This document shows positions 16,121 to 25,451 of a stretch of DNA of 64,000 bases, piece after piece. The notes beneath the pieces are model-generated. The model was not told the DNA's origin and ran no database searches. It saw only the letters and a program-made list of their open reading frames with translations. The position numbers and the translations under genes are program-made. Source of the stretch: Chryseobacterium soli (GTDB lineage Bacteria; Bacteroidota; Bacteroidia; Flavobacteriales; Weeksellaceae); NCBI RefSeq assembly GCF_000737705.1, contig NZ_JPRH01000001.1:124001-188000 (forward strand), given 5' to 3'. How positions within the stretch are numbered: the first letter of the stretch is position 1; every line of letters starts with the position of its first letter.

Positions 16121-18220
16121 ATGAAAAAAATACTACTTCTTATCATTTTATTCATTACACAGGCGGTATACTCGCAGTCTGACTGCGTTACAGCAATTCC
16201 AATCTGTGGAAATTCTAATATTTCATATACCCCGTCCGGACCTGGGGTTGTTAATGAAATTCTTAATCAGAACAATGGATGTCTAAGTTCTAATGAGCAT
16301 TTCTCAGTATGGTATTATTTTACTGCTGCCACTACAGGAACATTAACATTCGAAATTAATCCAAACAATCAGACCGATGACTATGACTTTGCTGTATATG
16401 GTCCAACAACCAATGGTTGCAACTCTTTTATAAGTCCTAATGGTTCTTATGTAACTCCTTTACGATGTAATTACTCCGGAACCCAAGGAAATACCGGTTT
16501 ATCACTAACTCTAGCTCCTGGTTCGCCTAACAACGGAGTATGGAGTCCTTATATGAATGTAACTGCCGGTGAAACTTATTATCTTATTGTAGATAACTAC
16601 AGAAGTACACCGGATGGATTTTCTATGACTTGGGGCGGAACCGCTTCCCTAAGTTCAGCATTTAATGATCCTGCGTTGGCACCCAATCCATTTATTGCTC
16701 CGGGAATAGCTGCAGCCAATCCTGCAGACCCCAATAATATTATGGTATGTGGACTTCCTAGTCAGTTCAACTTTACAAGTCTTACTCCAACTATTATTAA
16801 TGGTAATAACAGTAGCTTTACTGTAACGTACCACACCAATACCAATGATGCTATTACAGGATCCGCTCCTCTTACAACAGCGACAGTAAATGGTACGGAC
16901 ACCTATTATTACAGAATCAAATATCAGGATCTAAGCAATCCGGGAAGTACCATGAACGGATGTTTCATCACAGGAAAATTCAAATTTATGGATGGCAGCT
17001 TTACGCTAACAAACGCTTCCCTATCCAGCTGTAGCAATAATAATTCCGGGACCGCCCTATATGATCTTACAACAGCCGCTATAGGAGCTACTCCCAATTA
17101 TGTATTAAAGTATTATCCTTCGATGTATGATCTTAACAATGGTATCAATGAAATCACAAACCCTTATCAATATGTTTCTGCCACTGGATCTGCATTTGTA
17201 AAGGCAACCAACCAATTTGGATGTACTGCTACTGCGGAAATTACTTTAAAATTCAATCCAATTGTAATAGTAAATGATGCGACTTTAAGATCTTGTTTTA
17301 TTGAATCCAATCCTTCAACAGCCTCATTTAATCTTACTAATGCTACGGTTACAGCGCAGGCAGGTACTACTAAAAATTATTACCCATCCATGACGGATGC
17401 GGAAAATCAAACCAATGAAATCTTAAATCCGGCAGCTTACATCGCGCCAAATGGTGTTATTTATGTGAGAGTATCCAATGCGCAGGGATGTTATACCGTT
17501 GCAAAAGTTACTCTGATTGTACTTCCTCCTGTAAAATCAAGTGTACTGGTAGACAAGATCATTTGTATTGAAGATAAAACAACACTAGATGCAGGACCTG
17601 GCTTCAACGGATACGAATGGAGCACAGGAGCTACCACCCAGTCCATCAATAATGTTGGCGTGGGAACATATTGGGTAAAACTAAAAACCGGAGATTGTAT
17701 TACTTTACAAACCGTTAAAATTTATCCTAACGAACAGCCTGTAGTTTCTAATATAGATATTACCAATACAACGATAACCGTTAATGTAATAGGCGGAACT
17801 CCTCCTTACAAATATTCTATGGATAATATCAACTGGCAGGATTCGAATGTATTTTCTAATATATCAAGAGGTGACCACAAAATCTATGTGAAAGATGCTT
17901 ACGACTGTGAACCCATTGTGATTTCAGTAGTGGTTCCTAACCTGATTAATGCCATCACTCCAAACGGAGACGGTATAAATGATGTGATAGATTATTCTGC
18001 ACTTGCAGGAAAACAAAGTCTGGTATTGAGTATTTTCGACCGATATGGATCAAAAATTCATCAAGCCGACAAATCTAACGGATTTAAGTGGGATGGCACC
18101 GTTGGAGGAAGAAGAGTACCAACAGGAACATATTGGTATTCTGTGACATGGAATGAAAACGACAAAAAGAATACCCCTGTCAAGTTTTCAGGATGGGTAA
18201 TTGTAAAAAACAGAGAATAA
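16121..18220 (+). CDS. Large secreted surface protein with T9SS type B sorting domain (N-type A, C-type 1)
   Basis: A 699-residue protein with signal peptide MKKILLLIILFITQAVYSQ. Domain order by eye: an N-terminal beta-sandwich-like region (SDCVTAIPICGNSN, SVWYYF, DDYDFAVYGP), a linker domain, two homologous modules of about 90 residues with the pattern SC..N..TA.F.LT.A and YYPS..D..N.TNEI.NP, a DAGPGF...WSTGATTQSI module, a SprB-like repeat (GGTPPYKYSMDNINWQDSN), and the last 90 residues NAITPNGDGINDVIDY...FDRYG...WDGT...GTYWY. The last part is the gliding-motility-associated C-terminal domain used by type IX secretion. Probably an adhesin. A terminator follows. Confidence 0.9.
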   Translation: MKKILLLIILFITQAVYSQSDCVTAIPICGNSNISYTPSGPGVVNEILNQNNGCLSSNEHFSVWYYFTAATTGTLTFEINPNNQTDDYDFAVYGPTTNGCNSFISPNGSYVTPLRCNYSGTQGNTGLSLTLAPGSPNNGVWSPYMNVTAGETYYLIVDNYRSTPDGFSMTWGGTASLSSAFNDPALAPNPFIAPGIAAANPADPNNIMVCGLPSQFNFTSLTPTIINGNNSSFTVTYHTNTNDAITGSAPLTTATVNGTDTYYYRIKYQDLSNPGSTMNGCFITGKFKFMDGSFTLTNASLSSCSNNNSGTALYDLTTAAIGATPNYVLKYYPSMYDLNNGINEITNPYQYVSATGSAFVKATNQFGCTATAEITLKFNPIVIVNDATLRSCFIESNPSTASFNLTNATVTAQAGTTKNYYPSMTDAENQTNEILNPAAYIAPNGVIYVRVSNAQGCYTVAKVTLIVLPPVKSSVLVDKIICIEDKTTLDAGPGFNGYEWSTGATTQSINNVGVGTYWVKLKTGDCITLQTVKIYPNEQPVVSNIDITNTTITVNVIGGTPPYKYSMDNINWQDSNVFSNISRGDHKIYVKDAYDCEPIVISVVVPNLINAITPNGDGINDVIDYSALAGKQSLVLSIFDRYGSKIHQADKSNGFKWDGTVGGRRVPTGTYWYSVTWNENDKKNTPVKFSGWVIVKNRE

Positions 18221-18235
18221 TTTGATAAAAACATG

Positions 18236-18262
18236 AAAAACTGCCCTCACGGGCAGTTTTTT
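18236..18262 (+). terminator. Terminator after surface protein 1
   Basis: ACTGCCC/GGGCAGT stem, TCAC loop, T6 run. Confidence 0.85.
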
Positions 18263-18306
18263 ATCAAAATAATCTTTATTACTTTACACCTTATCATTAT
18301 TTTAGC

Positions 18307-18314
18307 TAATTTTG
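18307..18314 (+). promoter_or_regulatory. -7 box of surface protein 2
   Basis: TAATTTTG, perfect TAnnTTTG, 21 nt before the ATG at 18336. It overlaps the TTG at 18312 and so argues against that codon as a start. Confidence 0.55.
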
Positions 18315-18335
18315 TTTCACAAAAATCATTTTAAA

Positions 18336-20438
18336 ATGAGAAAATCACTACTTCTTTTAATTTTATTCATATCACAGGTATTCTATGCACAGTCAGACTG
18401 CTCTTCTGCAATTCCTGTGTGTGGAAACTCCAACCTTTCCTATACTCCTTCTGGACCCGGAAGCGTAACAGATATTCCATCCACTAATGTTCCGAATTCA
18501 CTTTGTCTGAAAGGAGGAGAACATTTTTCAGTATGGTATTCATTTACAGTAGCTACTTCGGGTACATTAGCATTTACCATTGATGCTAACGTTAACACGG
18601 ATGATTATGACTTCGCTGTTTATGGGCCTAATCCCAGCTGTAGTTCTTTACTGGAACCTATAAGATGTAACTATTATGGATCTGATAACCTAGGGAATAC
18701 AGGTTTATCCCTGACTATTCCTCCAGGTGGAGCTAACCAAACGGTTTGGAGCCCGTACATGGATGTAGTAGCAGGCCAAATCTACTATCTACTGGTTGAT
18801 AACTTCCGAAGTTCTCCGGATGGCTTCTCTCTAAACTGGGAAGGAACCGCTACCCTGAGTTCGGCATTCAATGATATAACTTTAACACCTAACCCATTTG
18901 TTACTCCAGGACTTCCTTCAGCTACTCCTAATCAACCTAATGAAGTGATGATCTGCGGACTTCCTAGTGTATTTAATTTTACAACTCTTACAGGAGGTAT
19001 CCTTAATGGAAACAGCAGCAATTTTGTGGTTACTTATCATAACACTACCAATGACGCGGTTACCGGACAAAATCCACTTACTTCTACTACAGTAAACGCT
19101 ACAACTACCTACTATTACAGAATAAAATATCAGGATCCCAATAACCCGAACAATCCAATGAACGGATGTTTTATAACTGATAAATTCAAGTTTAAAGATG
19201 CAAGCATTACGGCAAAAAATGCCTCTATTTATTCATGTAATAATAATGGTGCCGGTTCAGCTACCTTCAATTTGACTACTGCCGATGTATATGGAGTTCC
19301 GGGTACTCCCAATACTGCTACAATACGGTATTACCCAACTCTTAATGACCTAAATGCAGGAACCAACGAAATAACCAACCCTACCGCTTATACTTCTCCG
19401 GAAACAATCATCTATGTGAAGGTAACTTCTGCATTGGGATGTATAGCGACCTCAACGATCAGACTATTATTCAATCCTACCGTTGTATTAAATAATGTGG
19501 TGGTTGAAGAGTGTTATATTGAAAACAATATCACAAACGGACTATTCGATCTTACCACAGCACCTGTAAGCACTCAAACAGGACTTGACAAGAAATTTTA
19601 CAAAACATTGGCTGATGCTACCAATCAGACCAACCCAATTGTAAACCCAACCAACTATATTACTACCAATACGGAAGTATATGTAAGAGCAACCAACACC
19701 AACCAGTGCTACGCTATCGCCAAGATTACGCTGAAAGTATTGCCTCCGGTAAAATCTGCTGTTCTAAAAGACAAAACGATTTGTGCGGAAGATAAAACAA
19801 CTTTAGATGCAGGATCAGGATTTGATGCTTACGAATGGAGCACAGGAGCTACCACTCAGTCTATCCAGAATGCCGGAATTGGTGCATATTGGGTTAAATT
19901 ACATACCGGGAAATGTTTCACGCTTCAGCAGGTAAATGTTTATGCTTCTCAGCAGCCGGTTATCGCCAGCGTAGAAATCACAAATAATTCTATTAAAGTG
20001 AATGCTTCAGGCGGTACTCCTCCTTATATGTATTCAGTTGACGGTATCAAATGGCAGGAATCCAATACATTTACCGGACTTCCAAGAGGAGATAATAAAA
20101 TATTTGTAAAAGATTCTTACGACTGTACTCCTATTCAGATTACCGTTACTGTACCTAATCTTATCAATGCGATTACTCCTAACGGGGACAACGTAAATGA
20201 TGCAATTGACTATTCTGCATTAGCTTATAAGAAAAATCTGGTATTTATAGTCTATGACAGATACGGAAATAAGCTTTATGAAGCAGATAAAATGAGAGAC
20301 TTTAAATGGGATGGAACTGCTTTCGGCAAAAAAATCCTTACTGGTACTTACTGGTACACGATCTCATGGAACGAAAATGACAAGAACAGTACTGAAACTA
20401 AATATTCAGGATGGGTACTGGTAAAAAATAGAGAATAA
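18336..20438 (+). CDS. Large secreted surface protein with T9SS type B sorting domain (N-type A, C-type 2)
   Basis: A 700-residue protein starting MRKSLLLLILFISQVFYAQ, a clear signal peptide. The N-terminal region (SDCSSAIPVCGNSNLSYTPS, SVWYSFTV, DDYDFAVYGP) matches that of the gene just upstream. The middle has the same two cysteine-containing modules. The sorting domain (NAITPNGDNVNDAIDY, YDRYGNKLYEADK, GKKILTGTYWYT) instead matches the gene at 22935 more closely. So this protein joins the front of one relative to the back of another. Exported by the Por/Gld type IX system and probably displayed at the cell surface. Confidence 0.9.
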   Translation: MRKSLLLLILFISQVFYAQSDCSSAIPVCGNSNLSYTPSGPGSVTDIPSTNVPNSLCLKGGEHFSVWYSFTVATSGTLAFTIDANVNTDDYDFAVYGPNPSCSSLLEPIRCNYYGSDNLGNTGLSLTIPPGGANQTVWSPYMDVVAGQIYYLLVDNFRSSPDGFSLNWEGTATLSSAFNDITLTPNPFVTPGLPSATPNQPNEVMICGLPSVFNFTTLTGGILNGNSSNFVVTYHNTTNDAVTGQNPLTSTTVNATTTYYYRIKYQDPNNPNNPMNGCFITDKFKFKDASITAKNASIYSCNNNGAGSATFNLTTADVYGVPGTPNTATIRYYPTLNDLNAGTNEITNPTAYTSPETIIYVKVTSALGCIATSTIRLLFNPTVVLNNVVVEECYIENNITNGLFDLTTAPVSTQTGLDKKFYKTLADATNQTNPIVNPTNYITTNTEVYVRATNTNQCYAIAKITLKVLPPVKSAVLKDKTICAEDKTTLDAGSGFDAYEWSTGATTQSIQNAGIGAYWVKLHTGKCFTLQQVNVYASQQPVIASVEITNNSIKVNASGGTPPYMYSVDGIKWQESNTFTGLPRGDNKIFVKDSYDCTPIQITVTVPNLINAITPNGDNVNDAIDYSALAYKKNLVFIVYDRYGNKLYEADKMRDFKWDGTAFGKKILTGTYWYTISWNENDKNSTETKYSGWVLVKNRE

Positions 20439-20458
20439 TTGATTTTTTTTAATATTGT

Positions 20459-20490
20459 AAAATCACCCCAGCTTTGGGGTGATTTTTTTT
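20459..20490 (+). terminator. Terminator after surface protein 2
   Basis: AATCACCCC/GGGGTGATT perfect stem, 6-nt loop, T8 run. Confidence 0.88.
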
Positions 20491-20581
20491 ATTCACAGAC
20501 GAAATCCTTATGCCTGCAGAATTTTAATAAGGTCAGCAAGAAAATGTTGATTACTATTTTCCAATTATTTTCTAAATAAAC

Positions 20582-20589
20582 TATCTTTG
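20582..20589 (+). promoter_or_regulatory. -7 box of dnaB
   Basis: TATCTTTG ends 4 nt before the ATG at 20594, predicting a leaderless dnaB transcript. Confidence 0.6.
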
Positions 20590-20593
20590 CACC

Positions 20594-22180
20594 ATGGCGC
20601 AGAAAGAAACTTTATCATCTCTTACACATGGAAACTTTGCGAAAGAGCTCTCGATTGCTGATGGAAAAATGCCTCCTAATGCAGTAGATTTCGAAAGACT
20701 GGTGATCGGTACTTTTTTGATTGACAAAAAAGGACTTGACCACTCTATCGACCTGCTTACTCCGGAAGTGTTTTACGACCCAAGACATCAGGTCATCTTT
20801 TCTAGCATTCTAAAATTATATGAAGGAAACCACCCTGTCGATCTGATGACGATTATTCAGGATTTAAAAAAAGAAGAAAAATTAAGTCAGGCTGGTGGTG
20901 ATCATTATATTATAGACCTTACTATGGGAGTAAGTTCATCTGCCCATATTGAATACCACGTACGTGTTATTCTTGAAAAATACATTTTAAGAAGTTTAAT
21001 TAATGTTTCTGCAAATGTTATTGATTCCTCATACAAAGAATCCACAGATGTCTTTGAACTTTTAGATAAGGCCGAACAGTCATTCTTTGAAATTACCAAC
21101 GGAACCATCAAAAAAGGTTTCGACACCGCCAATTCATTGGTAAAACAGGCTATTGAAACCATCAAATCGTTAAAAGATAAAGAAGGAATTTCCGGAGTAC
21201 CTTCAGGATTCAGAGATATTGATAAAGAAACCGGTGGATGGCAAAATTCTGACCTTATCATCATTGCGGCACGTCCGGCGATGGGGAAAACAGCTTTTCT
21301 TCTTTCCATGGCGAGAAACATAGCAGTTGGGCATAAAATCCCGATGGTTCTTTTCTCTCTGGAGATGGCTTCCGTACAGCTTATTACCAGAATGATCGCT
21401 TCCGAAACCAAAATTTCTTCTGAGAAACTAAGGAAAGGAACATTGGATGATGATGAGTGGCAAAGGCTGTTCTCCAATGTATCGGAACTGGAAAATGCCC
21501 CGTTATTTATTGATGAAACCCCTTCCCTTTCGATATTCGATTTCCGTGCAAAATGCCGAAGACTGGTAATGCAGCATGGCGTAAGACTGATCATGGTCGA
21601 CTACCTTCAGCTAATGACCGCAGGTGGCGGTGGAAAAGGAGTTGGAAACCGTGAGCAGGAAATCTCAATGATCTCCCGTTCATTAAAAGCAATTGCTAAA
21701 GAACTGAACGTTCCCGTTATTGCACTTTCCCAGCTTTCAAGAAGTGTCGAAACGCGCCCGGGAAAAAGACCTCAGCTTTCAGATCTAAGGGAATCCGGAG
21801 CGATTGAGCAGGATGCCGATATTGTATCATTTATTTTCAGACCTGAATATTATAAAATTTCCGTTTGGGATAATGATGAGGAAGGCCAGGAAACCTCTAC
21901 GGAAAATCAAGCAGAATTAATTATTGCAAAACACAGGAATGGTGCTACTGCAGATGTGCGCTTATCTTTCCTTAAACATTTTGCAAAGTTCGGGGATATT
22001 GAAGCCGCTATGGGAGGACCAGACGGATACCCTTCTAATTTCGGGGGCCATGAAACGAGCGGTTTTGATAAAATCAAGACTACGATTCAGCCTGGGGCAG
22101 CATTTGATCTTCCGGACAGCTCGAAACTTTCAGGGTCTTCCATGAATGACTTTGACGATGATGATGATTTCCCTTTCTAA
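20594..22180 (+). CDS. dnaB: Replicative DNA helicase
   Basis: A 528-residue hexameric helicase that unwinds DNA at the replication fork. The N-terminal domain begins around PPNAVDFERLVIGTFLID. The RecA-like domain carries Walker A ARPAMGKTAF, the ALSQLSRSVETRPGKRP segment and the QDADIVSFIFRPEYY motif. No intein is present, and the length is normal for Bacteroidota DnaB with an acidic C-terminal tail (NDFDDDDDFPF). It sits, with rnhA, between two pairs of surface-protein genes, which suggests that the surface family expanded around a housekeeping pair. Confidence 0.97.
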   Translation: MAQKETLSSLTHGNFAKELSIADGKMPPNAVDFERLVIGTFLIDKKGLDHSIDLLTPEVFYDPRHQVIFSSILKLYEGNHPVDLMTIIQDLKKEEKLSQAGGDHYIIDLTMGVSSSAHIEYHVRVILEKYILRSLINVSANVIDSSYKESTDVFELLDKAEQSFFEITNGTIKKGFDTANSLVKQAIETIKSLKDKEGISGVPSGFRDIDKETGGWQNSDLIIIAARPAMGKTAFLLSMARNIAVGHKIPMVLFSLEMASVQLITRMIASETKISSEKLRKGTLDDDEWQRLFSNVSELENAPLFIDETPSLSIFDFRAKCRRLVMQHGVRLIMVDYLQLMTAGGGGKGVGNREQEISMISRSLKAIAKELNVPVIALSQLSRSVETRPGKRPQLSDLRESGAIEQDADIVSFIFRPEYYKISVWDNDEEGQETSTENQAELIIAKHRNGATADVRLSFLKHFAKFGDIEAAMGGPDGYPSNFGGHETSGFDKIKTTIQPGAAFDLPDSSKLSGSSMNDFDDDDDFPF

Positions 22181-22274
22181 TATATTAACCACAAAATAGC
22201 TCTTACGATTGCGAAGGTTTACTATTTACCTTTTTGAACAGTAAGAATATCAAGTTTTATATACCTCTACATTT

Positions 22275-22751
22275 TTGAGAATCGAAATATACACCGACGG
22301 AGCCTGCAGCGGAAATCCCGGAAAAGGAGGATACGGCATTCTCATGCGCGTTCCCGAAAAAAATTACCAGAAGACTTTTTCCAAAGGCTTCCGTAAAACA
22401 ACCAACAACAGAATGGAGCTGCTGGCAGTGATCACAGCTTTAGAAAAATTAAAATCGCCGGAAAATGATATCCATGTTTATACAGACAGTAAATATGTTG
22501 CGGATGCGATTAACCAAAACTGGATTTCAGGTTGGATAAAAAGAGGCTGGAAAAATGTAAAAAACCCTGATCTCTGGAAAAGATTCATTGAGCAATACAA
22601 TACCCATAAGCCGAAAATGCACTGGATAAAGGGACATGCCGGCCACTTTGAAAATGAGCTTTGTGATAAATTAGCTGTTGCAGCAACCAATTCCGATACG
22701 CTTGAAATTGATACCTATTTTGAAAATCTGGAAAATAACTCACTTTTTTAA
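22275..22751 (+). CDS. rnhA: Ribonuclease HI
   Basis: A 158-residue enzyme that cuts the RNA strand of RNA-DNA hybrids. The active-site carboxylates are all visible: D in IYTDGACSGNPG, E in NNRMELLAVI, D in VYTDSKYV and the late D in ENELCDKLA. The start is TTG at 22275, giving (M)RIEIYTDGACSG. The family normally begins right there and no ATG lies upstream in frame before a stop, so this is a genuine non-ATG start. It follows dnaB by 94 bp with no terminator between. Confidence 0.93.
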   Translation: MRIEIYTDGACSGNPGKGGYGILMRVPEKNYQKTFSKGFRKTTNNRMELLAVITALEKLKSPENDIHVYTDSKYVADAINQNWISGWIKRGWKNVKNPDLWKRFIEQYNTHKPKMHWIKGHAGHFENELCDKLAVAATNSDTLEIDTYFENLENNSLF

Positions 22752-22934
22752 AATAATAAGATAATAGAAATTTTTAATCAATCTAAGCTTATTTTAATAC
22801 TTTTAATTAATTCATCACCTAACTTATCATTCATTAAAGAATAACCATCATTTTTAGCAAAATTAACATTAAATACATATTTATTGATTAGGATTTAATA
22901 TATTTACACGTCTAATTAAAAGTATCCCTATTCA

Positions 22935-25190
22935 ATGAATAAAAATTTACTGTCTTATTTTTGCATTTTTTTACTATGCATTTCCGGGAAGCTACTTACC
23001 CAAACCTATCAACTCGCAGGAAATCCTGTCAATACCACAGGGTGGACCATGGTTTCTCCTACTCAGGTAATGGGCGATTTCGTTCAGCTTACCCCGGATA
23101 CCAATAATCAATCGGGATCGATCAGACTGAATGATCCCATCAACCTGAAATATTGTGACAAGTGGAGGGTAGAATTTGATTTCAGAATGGATTCTAACCA
23201 AACTTCCAATGGTGACGGTATTGCATTCTGGTACCTGGCAAATCCGCCGGTAGCCAGTGTATTAGGCTCCGGTCTTGGGGTTTCACAAAATGCAGTGGGC
23301 TTAATTGTAGGACTTGACACTTATAATAATACGACTACCGCTACCATGAGTAAGGTACACGTTGCCTATGGCCAAGTTCCCAATACAACCGACACTAATA
23401 ACGTAGAGTTTTTCAATGTTGCAGGAAGTTCTTTCCATTCACCGGATCTGAACACCACTCAGCCTTTTCAGGGAACTACTTTTAAACACGTTGAAGTTAC
23501 CGCTCAGGTAGATACGGCTGCCCCTACCAACTGGATTATAAAAATAACCCTTGACGGCACCGTGATTTGCAACCAATCTTTTGCACCTTCCGGGACAGCG
23601 GCCGCAATGACTGTAGGATATTTTGGATTTTCGGCTTCTACAGGAGGTGCAAGATCAAGACATTCTATTAAAAACGTAAAAATCTATACTGATAAAGTTC
23701 CTATTTTACAAGCTGCAGCAACGCAGTCGTTCTGCCCTAACCCTTCTACAGGATTAGGCTCTGTAAATTTAACCACATTCAATTCTCAGTTTGTAAGCAA
23801 CCCTGGAAACTACACTTTTACATACTATGTTTTAGGCAGCTCAACACCGATTGCAAATCCAACCAATTATCAGTTCAATGCCAATACAACCGTCACAGTA
23901 GTCGTAAAAGATAATGCCGGAATACTTTGTGATAATCCTGACGGAAAAATACAGCTTGTGCTAGCACCTTTTACCGCTACCGAAGCAACCCTTACGGAAT
24001 GTAACAACAATAAAGCAGGTACAGCAATATTCAACCTGACCACCGCCAATGTGACCGGAGTATTGGGAGTCACTAAAAAATACTACAAAACATTGAATGA
24101 TCTGAATGCAGACACCAATGAAATTTTAAATCCTGCCACTTATCCTTCTGCTGCAGGGGCAGTATATGTAAAGGTAACCACGCCACAAGGATGTACAGGT
24201 AATGCAAAAATTAATCTGACATTCTACCCAGATATCCCGGTAACGGAAGCTACCCTCCGTTCTTGTTTTATTCCTTCCAATATCACAACGGGAGGATTCG
24301 ATTTAACCTCAGCGAATGTCACAACACTAGCTGGTACAACTAAGAAATACTATACTACATTAGCTAATGCTACAAGCGGAACTAATGAAATTGCAAGTCC
24401 ATCGTCATACATTTCAGCAAGCACAGTGATTTATGTTCGTGTAACGAATGCTACCGGCTGCTACATGATTACAAAAATCAACCTTATTGTGATTCCGCCG
24501 GTATACTCTACAGTCTTAAAAGATAAAATAGTATGTGTTTATGCGCGAACAACTTTAGATGCAGGACCAGGATTTGACAGCTATACATGGAGCACCGGGG
24601 CTACTACCCAATCTATCACCAACGTTCCCGTAGGAATATACTGGGTTAATCTGAAAACAGGAAACTGTACAACACAACAAATTGTAAAAGTAAACGCTTC
24701 GGTAAATCCGGTTATTTCAAGTATTGACATTAACCACAACACAATTACGGTAAATGTATCAGGAGGAACACCACCTTACCAGTATTCTTTAGACGGAATT
24801 ACGTGGCAGGATTCTAATACATTTGGAGGTCTTGCAAGAGGCGAAGTAGTGGTTTACGTTAAAGATTTTTACAATTGCCAGCCCGTTAAAGTTCAGATTA
24901 CGGTTCCAAACCTGATCAACGCCATTACGCCCAATGGAGATAATATCAATGACTTTATTGATTATTCTGCGCTATCTTACAAGAAAAACCTGGTTTTTGT
25001 AGTGTATGACAGATATGGCAACAAGCTGTACCAGGCAGATAAAATGAGAAACTACAAATGGGACGGAACAGCTTCCGGTAAAAAAATCCTTACAGGAACA
25101 TACTGGTATACCATCACCTGGAATGAAAATGACAAAAACAATACAGAAACAAAATACTCAGGCTGGGTATTGGTGAAAAATAGAGAATAA
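22935..25190 (+). CDS. Secreted L-type-lectin-like surface protein with T9SS type B sorting domain (N-type B, C-type 2)
   Basis: A 751-residue protein with a signal peptide ending near SGKLLTQ. The N-terminal 230 residues form an L-type (legume) lectin-like domain: WRVEFDFRMDSN, GDGIAFWYLANPP, GLIVGLDTYNN and YFGFSASTGGARSRHSIKNV. Then come the cysteine-containing modules shared with the other three surface proteins, a WSTGATTQSI module, a SprB-like repeat and the sorting domain (NAITPNGDNINDFIDY, GKKILTGTYWYT). The sorting domain matches the protein at 18336 best. Likely a carbohydrate-binding adhesin. Confidence 0.9.
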   Translation: MNKNLLSYFCIFLLCISGKLLTQTYQLAGNPVNTTGWTMVSPTQVMGDFVQLTPDTNNQSGSIRLNDPINLKYCDKWRVEFDFRMDSNQTSNGDGIAFWYLANPPVASVLGSGLGVSQNAVGLIVGLDTYNNTTTATMSKVHVAYGQVPNTTDTNNVEFFNVAGSSFHSPDLNTTQPFQGTTFKHVEVTAQVDTAAPTNWIIKITLDGTVICNQSFAPSGTAAAMTVGYFGFSASTGGARSRHSIKNVKIYTDKVPILQAAATQSFCPNPSTGLGSVNLTTFNSQFVSNPGNYTFTYYVLGSSTPIANPTNYQFNANTTVTVVVKDNAGILCDNPDGKIQLVLAPFTATEATLTECNNNKAGTAIFNLTTANVTGVLGVTKKYYKTLNDLNADTNEILNPATYPSAAGAVYVKVTTPQGCTGNAKINLTFYPDIPVTEATLRSCFIPSNITTGGFDLTSANVTTLAGTTKKYYTTLANATSGTNEIASPSSYISASTVIYVRVTNATGCYMITKINLIVIPPVYSTVLKDKIVCVYARTTLDAGPGFDSYTWSTGATTQSITNVPVGIYWVNLKTGNCTTQQIVKVNASVNPVISSIDINHNTITVNVSGGTPPYQYSLDGITWQDSNTFGGLARGEVVVYVKDFYNCQPVKVQITVPNLINAITPNGDNINDFIDYSALSYKKNLVFVVYDRYGNKLYQADKMRNYKWDGTASGKKILTGTYWYTITWNENDKNNTETKYSGWVLVKNRE

Positions 25191-25203
25191 TTATTTCTAC
25201 GCT

Positions 25204-25233
25204 AAAAATCACTCCACATTTGGGGTGATTTTT
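25204..25233 (+). terminator. Terminator after lectin-like protein 1
   Basis: AAAAATCACTCC/GGGGTGATTTTT hairpin, one wobble pair, similar to the terminator after surface protein 2. Confidence 0.8.
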
Positions 25234-25451
25234 AGTAACCCATCTTTAAAACTGTGATTGTTCATAAGACGTAGGTTTCACTCTTCAATCACATTCATTA
25301 AAATAATTAAACATATTATATTATTTCACGTATATGATTGAGATTTAATTATAACATTAATATTTTTAATTACATAATTAACATCTATAATATCGTCGAA
25401 TAATCAGAATTTATATTTTTATATTATTAATAACTAACCAACTCGCTACAC

